Shown: one piece after another, positions 23,573 to 28,427 of the stretch
Layout of the letters: each line of letters begins with the position of its first letter
Position numbering within the stretch: position 1 is the stretch's first letter
DNA from: Francisellaceae bacterium UBA6186
Lineage (GTDB): Bacteria > Pseudomonadota > Gammaproteobacteria > UBA6186 > Azoamicaceae
Reading direction: 5' to 3'
Length of the DNA: 28,427 nucleotides
NCBI GenBank assembly: GCA_002422785.1
Contig: DITK01000043.1
Span: forward strand, 3,556 to 31,982
Program-made: the position numbers and the translations under genes
The notes under the pieces: model-generated
What the model saw: only the letters and a program-made list of their open reading frames with translations
What the model was told of the DNA's origin: nothing
The model's database searches: none

Positions 23573-25264
23573 ATGATTTCTAGATTTCCAAAGTGGCAAT
23601 ATATATTATTGGGCATAATTACTTTTTTTAGTATAATTTATGCCCTACCTAATATTTACGGAGAAGATCCTAGTATTCAAATTTCTATTAAAGAAAGTAT
23701 CGCTAAAAGCCATTCCAGCAATTCAATATTTGTCACTAATATGCTTGATGCCAATAGTATTCAAGCTACCATAGAAAAAGTCACAGCAGCATTAATTAAT
23801 ATAAATTTAAAATTTAAATTTATAAAAATACAAGATAATACTTTAGTGATACATTTTTTCGACTCAGAAGCTGAGTTGGCTGCAAAAGAAGTCTTACAAA
23901 ATTTATTTGGTAATGAATATAATGTAGCTTTAAATTTATCACCAAGCATGCCAAATTGGTTAAATTTGTTTGGTGCAAAGCCCATGAAATTAGGTTTGGA
24001 TTTGCGTGGAGGGGTTAGATTTTTAATGGATGTAGATATTGCATCAGTTATAAATTCAGATAAAGAGTTAAAAAATAGTTTAAATACGGCCCAAGTTATG
24101 GAAATGAAAAATCTTATTATGGAAAGAACAATTTTGACTATTCGTAATAGAGTAAATGAATTAGGAGTTGCAGAAGCCATAGTGCAGCGTCAGGGAGTGC
24201 AAAACATAGTTATAGAGTTACCAGGAGTTCAAGATACTGGCAGGGCTAAAGAGATTTTAGGCAAAACTGCCACGTTACATTTTGTTATGCTGGATGATAG
24301 TGGTATTTTAGGTCCAGGTAATAGAACTTTATTAGATCGTAGTGGTAATAAAATTTTAATTAAAAAAAGAGTTGTTTTAACCGGTGATTCAATAATAGGT
24401 GCAACTTCTGGTTTTGATTCTCGCAGTAGTAAAGCTGTTGTTTCTTTACGTTTAAATAGTAGTAATAATATTAATTTATTTAAAAAAACTACTGCAGACA
24501 ATATTGGTAAATCGATGGCAATTATTTATCGTGAAAATAAAATTATCGAAAAAAATTCTATGAAATCTGTGATAGTAGAAGAAACAATTATTAGTGTGGC
24601 GAGGATACAAAGTGCTTTGGATAATAATTTTCAGATCAGCGGTTTAACAATTGATGAATCTAGGAACTTAGCCTTATTATTGCGATCTGGGGCCATGCCA
24701 GCTACGGTTTCTATTATTGAAGAAAGCATAATTGGCCCTAGCATGGGGCAATCTAATATTAAAATGGGAATCGTCTCGGTAGTATTAGGTTTAAGTTTAG
24801 TGTTATTAGTGATGGTGATGTATTATAGTTTGTTTGGTTTAATAGCCAATATAACTTTGTTATTAAATTTATTATTGTTAATATCTAGCATGTCTATTAT
24901 TGGTGCAATATTAACTTTGCCTGGTATTGCTGGCATTGTGCTAACTTTGGGTATGGCAGTTGATGCTAATGTATTAATTTTTGAGCGTATTCGAGAAGAA
25001 ATAAATGCAGGGGCTACCACTCTTAATGCTATTCACCGTGGTTTTGAATATGCTTTAGCTACAATACTGGATTCTAATTTAACTACATTGATTGTTGGGG
25101 TGATTTTGTTTTTTGTAGGAACAGGGCCTGTTAAGGGTTTTGCCGTGATATTATCAATTGGGATTTTGACATCATTATTTACTGCGATTACGGGTACTCG
25201 TGCAATAGTTAGCATGTTATATGAAGGTAAGCATCATTTTAAAAAAGTATTCATAGGAATTTGA
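23573..25264 (+). CDS. secD: Protein translocase subunit SecD
   Basis: RND-family proton-driven subunit that pulls exported proteins into the periplasm. The 563-residue product (E. coli 615) has an N-terminal helix (WQYILLGIITFFSIIYALPN, then GEDPSIQI), the large periplasmic P1 domain with MKLGLDLRGGVRFLMDVD and TIRNRVNELGVAEAIVQRQG, and IVIELPGVQD. It ends with the helix bundle containing LTLPGIAGIVLTLGMAVDANVLIFERIREE, which carries the essential Asp. The periplasmic part is somewhat shorter than in E. coli. The stop is immediately followed by the secF start. Confidence 0.97.
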   Translation: MISRFPKWQYILLGIITFFSIIYALPNIYGEDPSIQISIKESIAKSHSSNSIFVTNMLDANSIQATIEKVTAALININLKFKFIKIQDNTLVIHFFDSEAELAAKEVLQNLFGNEYNVALNLSPSMPNWLNLFGAKPMKLGLDLRGGVRFLMDVDIASVINSDKELKNSLNTAQVMEMKNLIMERTILTIRNRVNELGVAEAIVQRQGVQNIVIELPGVQDTGRAKEILGKTATLHFVMLDDSGILGPGNRTLLDRSGNKILIKKRVVLTGDSIIGATSGFDSRSSKAVVSLRLNSSNNINLFKKTTADNIGKSMAIIYRENKIIEKNSMKSVIVEETIISVARIQSALDNNFQISGLTIDESRNLALLLRSGAMPATVSIIEESIIGPSMGQSNIKMGIVSVVLGLSLVLLVMVMYYSLFGLIANITLLLNLLLLISSMSIIGAILTLPGIAGIVLTLGMAVDANVLIFERIREEINAGATTLNAIHRGFEYALATILDSNLTTLIVGVILFFVGTGPVKGFAVILSIGILTSLFTAITGTRAIVSMLYEGKHHFKKVFIGI

Positions 25265-26197
25265 GTGGAGTTATTTAAAAATTCTAAACAATTAAAAAAA
25301 GTTATTAATTTTATTGATGCAAAAAATTTTACTTGGACTTTTTCAATTGTTTTTTGTTTAATTGCTATTATTAGTTTATGCATACATGGTTTAAATTTTA
25401 GTTTAGAATTTATTGGTGGTACACAACTAGAAGTTAGATTTGATAGTCCTACAACTATAAATTATATATCATCAAAATTAGGATCTGCTAATTTAAGATC
25501 AGCGCGCATACAAAATTATGGTTCTAGTAAGAATTTTTTAATTCGTTTAGCTAATATGAAATATGCTCATAATAACGATGTAACTCTAGAAAATAAAATA
25601 GCCACATCGGTTATAGCTGCATTAAGTTCTAAAGAAAATCCTGCTATTCTTCAGAGAGTAGAATATATAGGTTCAGAAGTTGGTGAAAAATTATTCGAGC
25701 ATGGAGCGATTGCTGTTATTATTTCAATTGTTGCTACGATGTTATATATTGCTATTCGTTTTGAATATCGATTAGCTGTCAGTGCTGCGATCACATTATT
25801 GCATAATTCTATTATAGTATTAGGTTGTTTTTCTATTACTAAATATGAATTTGATTTAGCAACATTAGCTGCTATATTAGCAGTCATAGGTTATTCGCTT
25901 AATGATACAATAGTAATTTTTGATCGAGTGAGAGAAAATTTTCGTAAATATCACAAAGAAACTGTTAAAGAAATAATTAATATTTCTATCAATCAAACTT
26001 TATCTAGAACTACTATGACATCTTTTTTAACTTTATTGGTAGTTATAAGTTTATTGTGCGTTGGTGGGCAAAGTCTTTTTGGTTTTTCTTTGGCATTAAC
26101 GATTGGTATTTTAATAGGTACATATGCGTCTATTTGTATTGCAGGATCGGTTGCAGTGTACTTGGGGTTAAGCAGGCAAGATTTTTTAAAGAGGTAA
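25265..26197 (+). CDS. secF: Protein translocase subunit SecF
   Basis: Partner of SecD in the SecDF channel. The 310-residue product has six membrane helices, the signature LNFSLEFIGGTQLEVRF (usual DFTGG; here EFIGG), VGEKLFEHGAIA, and the conserved ATLAAILAVIGYSLNDTIVIFDRVREN. The start is a GTG directly after the secD stop, with AGGA about 7 bases upstream inside secD, so translation is coupled. No ATG start would fit the family N-terminus. Confidence 0.96.
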   Translation: MELFKNSKQLKKVINFIDAKNFTWTFSIVFCLIAIISLCIHGLNFSLEFIGGTQLEVRFDSPTTINYISSKLGSANLRSARIQNYGSSKNFLIRLANMKYAHNNDVTLENKIATSVIAALSSKENPAILQRVEYIGSEVGEKLFEHGAIAVIISIVATMLYIAIRFEYRLAVSAAITLLHNSIIVLGCFSITKYEFDLATLAAILAVIGYSLNDTIVIFDRVRENFRKYHKETVKEIINISINQTLSRTTMTSFLTLLVVISLLCVGGQSLFGFSLALTIGILIGTYASICIAGSVAVYLGLSRQDFLKR

Positions 26198-26205
26198 TTT
26201 GGTTA

Positions 26206-26985
26206 ATGCATCCATATTTAAATATTGCAATTAAGGCAGCTAGAATTGCAGGAAAAATTATTGTTGATGCAACATTGCATCCTAATTTAGTTGAAGTAAG
26301 AAAAAAATCTACAACAGCATTAGATTTAGTAACAAATATTGATATAGCATCAGAGCATGCTATTATTAATACTATTTTGCGTGCTTACCCTAAGCATAAT
26401 ATTAAAGCTGAGGAAAGTGGTGAGCAATTTAATAATTCTGATGTTACTTGGTTGATAGATCCATTAGACGGCACTTTAAATTTTGTCCATGGGTTACCCT
26501 TTTTTGCAATATCTATTGCGATTATGAATCTTGATATTATTGAACATGGGGTAGTTTATAATCCTATTGCTGATGAATTGTTTGTAGCCAGCAAAGGTTC
26601 TGGAGCACAACTAAATAATAAAAAAATTCGTTGTTCGCTTAATTATAAATGGAATGAAGCATTGTTGGCGATAGATTCTGGTTTATTATGTAAATTAACT
26701 TCAGATGATCCAGATAATAAAAAATTATTGCCGGTTAATAATAACGGAATTATTAATCGTGATATGGGATCTGCAGCGTTACAATTAGCATTGGTTGCAT
26801 CTGGAAGATTAGATGGTTATTGTGACTCTAATTTACAGCCTTGGGATATAGCAGCAGGTGCTTTGTTAGTGCGTGAGGCTGGTGGGTATATTACTGATTT
26901 TAATGGCAAATCTGAATTTTTAACTACTGGTAATTTAATATCTGCTAATACTAAAATTCATCAAAAACTGCTTGAAATTATTTAA
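26206..26985 (+). CDS. suhB: Inositol-1-monophosphatase family protein SuhB
   Basis: Mg2+-dependent inositol monophosphatase; in E. coli SuhB also joins the rRNA antitermination complex. The 259-residue product has EESGE (69-73; Glu70), WLIDPLDGTLNF (82-93; Asp85 and Asp88) and LQPWDIAAGALLVREAGG, giving all metal ligands. The frame is open back to 26056 inside secF, but the family starts at MHPYLNIAIKAAR, 8 bases after the secF stop, with GAGG 11 bases before the ATG. Placement after secDF is seen in other gammaproteobacteria. Enzyme versus transcription role cannot be separated here. Confidence 0.94.
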   Translation: MHPYLNIAIKAARIAGKIIVDATLHPNLVEVRKKSTTALDLVTNIDIASEHAIINTILRAYPKHNIKAEESGEQFNNSDVTWLIDPLDGTLNFVHGLPFFAISIAIMNLDIIEHGVVYNPIADELFVASKGSGAQLNNKKIRCSLNYKWNEALLAIDSGLLCKLTSDDPDNKKLLPVNNNGIINRDMGSAALQLALVASGRLDGYCDSNLQPWDIAAGALLVREAGGYITDFNGKSEFLTTGNLISANTKIHQKLLEII

Positions 26986-27027
26986 AAAGTTAATATTTTA
27001 GATGTTTTGGCTTAAAAAAGGAAATCA

Positions 27028-27048
27028 TGTTGCTACTTAGTGGCAACA
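27028..27048 (+). other. Nine-pair hairpin between suhB and the MFS gene
   Basis: TGTTGCTAC, loop TTA, GTGGCAACA: nine pairs including one G-T. It ends 10 bases before the AGGAGG ribosome site of the MFS gene. There is no T-run after it, so it is not a canonical intrinsic terminator. It could stabilise an mRNA end or act in the MFS leader. Confidence 0.5.
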
Positions 27049-27068
27049 ACTAAATGACAGGAGGTTTT

Positions 27069-28259
27069 ATGACTAATGCTTTATTGCCAATATGGCTTAT
27101 TGTTTTAATTATTGCGTTGCCGCAACTTGCTGAAACTGCCTATAGTCCGTCGCTTCCAAATATTGCAACTGCTTTAAATGTTACTAGTTCAATGGTTGAA
27201 TATACTTTAACAGTGTATTTGTTTGGTTTTGCCATAGGAACTTTATTTTGGGGAAAATTATCTGATAGTTTAGGACGTAAACCTTGCGTGTTAGCTGGTT
27301 TGTGTATTTGCATATCTGGATGTATTGGTTGTTATTTTAGTCATTCTATTGAATTTTTAATGATTAGTCGCTTTATTCAAGCTTTTGGGGCTAGTATATG
27401 TAGTGTGCTTGGGCAGGCTATTTGTCGGGATGTTTTTCATGGTCCGGCACTAAGCAAGGCTTATTCATCCATTAACAGTGGTTTACCGATTTTTCCAGTA
27501 ATTGGCTCGATTGTTGGTGGTGTAATTGCACAAAAGTTTGGGTGGGAAAATATTTTTTTGTTTCTAATATTTTGTGTGATTGCCTTAAGTTTTATTGTAA
27601 CAAAAATATTGCCAGAAACTTATAGTTTGTGTCAAAGAAAGCCAATTTCATTATTAGATGTTGCGGTTAAGTTATTAAAAGACAAAGAAGTTGTTGGCTT
27701 GGGGCTGATTGTAGCTGCCAGTAATGGGATCTCTTTTAGTTATTTTGCGGAAGGATCTTTTTATTTAATAAAATTGCTTGGCTTATCTCCTAGTCAGTAT
27801 GGTTTGACTTTTGCATTTACTGCTGTTGGAGGGATACTTGGCGGTATTTTTTCAAAAAAATTACATAATTACCGCACTTCTAAAATTATTATGGGATACG
27901 GTATTATCACTACAATTATTGCTAGTACGTTTTTTAGTTTTTTTATATTGCTAAATACGTATATTTCCATACCGAATAAGTATTTAATCGCCATTACTAT
28001 TTTTTCTCAAATGATCATGGTCTTTGGTATATGTATTATTAACAGTAATTCTCTAGCGTTAGCTTTACAAGATTATAAATGGTGTATTGGAACAGCATCT
28101 AGTTTATTTGGATTCTTTTACTATTGCGGCATATCTTTAGTTACTTTAATTATGGGTATATTACGTAATGGAACGCTATTACCTATGCCGTTATATTTTT
28201 TTACTATGAGTATGTTGATGTTGTTGGTGCAAAAATTTATTATTAATAATAAGGATTAA
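27069..28259 (+). CDS. MFS transporter, Bcr/CflA drug-resistance subfamily
   Basis: A 396-residue, 12-helix inner-membrane exporter. It has PQLAETAYSPSLPNIA in helix 1 (the Bcr/CflA type D-x-Y-LPALP region), LFWGKLSDSLGRKP (motif A, loop 2-3), SRFIQAFGASICSVLGQAICRDVF (motif B region with the conserved Arg) and GSIVGGVIAQKFGWENIF (motif C). An ATG also exists at 27054, but it lies upstream of the AGGAGG ribosome site (27059-27064); the ATG at 27069 directly follows that site and is preferred. Family members export drugs, cysteine or other small molecules; the substrate here is unknown. It appears monocistronic. Confidence 0.87.
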   Translation: MTNALLPIWLIVLIIALPQLAETAYSPSLPNIATALNVTSSMVEYTLTVYLFGFAIGTLFWGKLSDSLGRKPCVLAGLCICISGCIGCYFSHSIEFLMISRFIQAFGASICSVLGQAICRDVFHGPALSKAYSSINSGLPIFPVIGSIVGGVIAQKFGWENIFLFLIFCVIALSFIVTKILPETYSLCQRKPISLLDVAVKLLKDKEVVGLGLIVAASNGISFSYFAEGSFYLIKLLGLSPSQYGLTFAFTAVGGILGGIFSKKLHNYRTSKIIMGYGIITTIIASTFFSFFILLNTYISIPNKYLIAITIFSQMIMVFGICIINSNSLALALQDYKWCIGTASSLFGFFYYCGISLVTLIMGILRNGTLLPMPLYFFTMSMLMLLVQKFIINNKD

Positions 28260-28365
28260 ATAATAAACATTTTTACTATCGAACCTGCCTATTGCGATCG
28301 CATATATTGTAACTGTTGTCAATAATAGTTTGTTGTTAGTTGCCAATACATCACAAAAATAGTGG

Positions 28366-28394
28366 TTGACCATAATAATTATTTTGAGTATAAA
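28366..28394 (+). promoter_or_regulatory. Strong sigma70-like promoter at the right edge
   Basis: TTGACC (28366-28371; 5 of 6), a 17-base spacer and TATAAA (28389-28394; 5 of 6). Transcription would start about 28401 and run out of the window. The last 27 bases contain no start codon with a ribosome site, so the gene lies beyond; given the close-to-consensus boxes it may be a stable RNA or a highly expressed protein gene. Confidence 0.55.
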
Positions 28395-28427
28395 TACACC
28401 CGACTGCAAGGATAGCGGTGTGTTTAG

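Noticed and set aside
23761..24180. Minus-strand open frame of 139 codons opposite secD
   Set aside because: It is antisense to conserved SecD motifs; its composition is that of a reverse reading of secD.
28297..28306. TGCGATCGCA palindrome after the MFS gene
   Set aside because: A single 10-base G+C-bearing palindrome with no repeats nearby and no gene start next to it; most likely chance.
1..28427. CRISPR arrays, insertion sequences, rRNA genes, replication origin
   Set aside because: On reading through I saw no regularly spaced repeats, transposase frames, rRNA signatures or clustered DnaA boxes.

Overview
This is a strongly A+T-rich, gene-dense stretch of a bacterial chromosome. It contains 30 protein genes that I can support, plus the 5' part of a tRNA-Ser at the left edge. 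Several features point to a gammaproteobacterium: bifunctional HldE, dapA followed by a BamC-like lipoprotein, rplM-rpsI-sspA, and yajC-secD-secF-suhB. The low GC, short intergenic gaps, many amino-acid and drug transporters, and a mevalonate pathway (rare in gammaproteobacteria but known in Coxiella/Legionella-type lineages) suggest an intracellular or host-associated relative of the Legionellales. That placement is inference, not a database result.

Layout. (1) 1-2808, minus strand: hldE, dapA, a short BamC-like lipoprotein and tRNA-Ser(CGA) are packed with overlaps or gaps of a few bases. (2) 2932-4501, plus strand: a GT-B-type glycosyltransferase overlaps tsaE. (3) 4536-6749, minus strand: map is followed by a two-gene unit with its own promoter. 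This unit encodes a degenerate, probably inactive serine-recombinase-like protein with three tandem helical repeats, and a 116-residue orphan protein. (4) 6965-18532, plus strand: one long compact unit, rpsB-tsf-pyrH-frr-uppS-cdsA, then HMG-CoA reductase, mevalonate kinase, a probable phosphomevalonate kinase, diphosphomevalonate decarboxylase, an Idi-MetN fusion, metI and metQ. (5) 18661-20037: rseP. (6) 20151-21473: an APC-family amino-acid permease. (7) 21594-23124: rplM-rpsI-sspA. (8) 23150-26985: yajC-secD-secF-suhB. (9) 27069-28259: a Bcr/CflA-type MFS transporter. A good sigma70-like promoter at the right edge fires into an unseen gene.

How the genes work together. In many proteobacteria dxr (first committed step of the MEP isoprenoid pathway) lies in the frr-uppS-cdsA-rseP neighbourhood. 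Here that place is held by a translationally coupled set of mevalonate-pathway genes. They would supply IPP/DMAPP to the undecaprenyl-diphosphate synthase encoded just upstream. HMG-CoA synthase and thiolase are not in the window.

Most notable is a single uninterrupted 521-codon frame joining a complete isopentenyl-diphosphate isomerase (residues 1 to about 179) to a complete methionine ABC-transporter ATPase, MetN (about 180-521). Its permease and binding-protein partners follow directly. The second notable item is the inactivated recombinase-like gene, whose promoter is bracketed by two perfect palindromes.

No insertion sequence, CRISPR array, rRNA or origin was seen. No gene-free stretch exceeds 300 bases; the longest is the 215-base map-rpsB divergent region.
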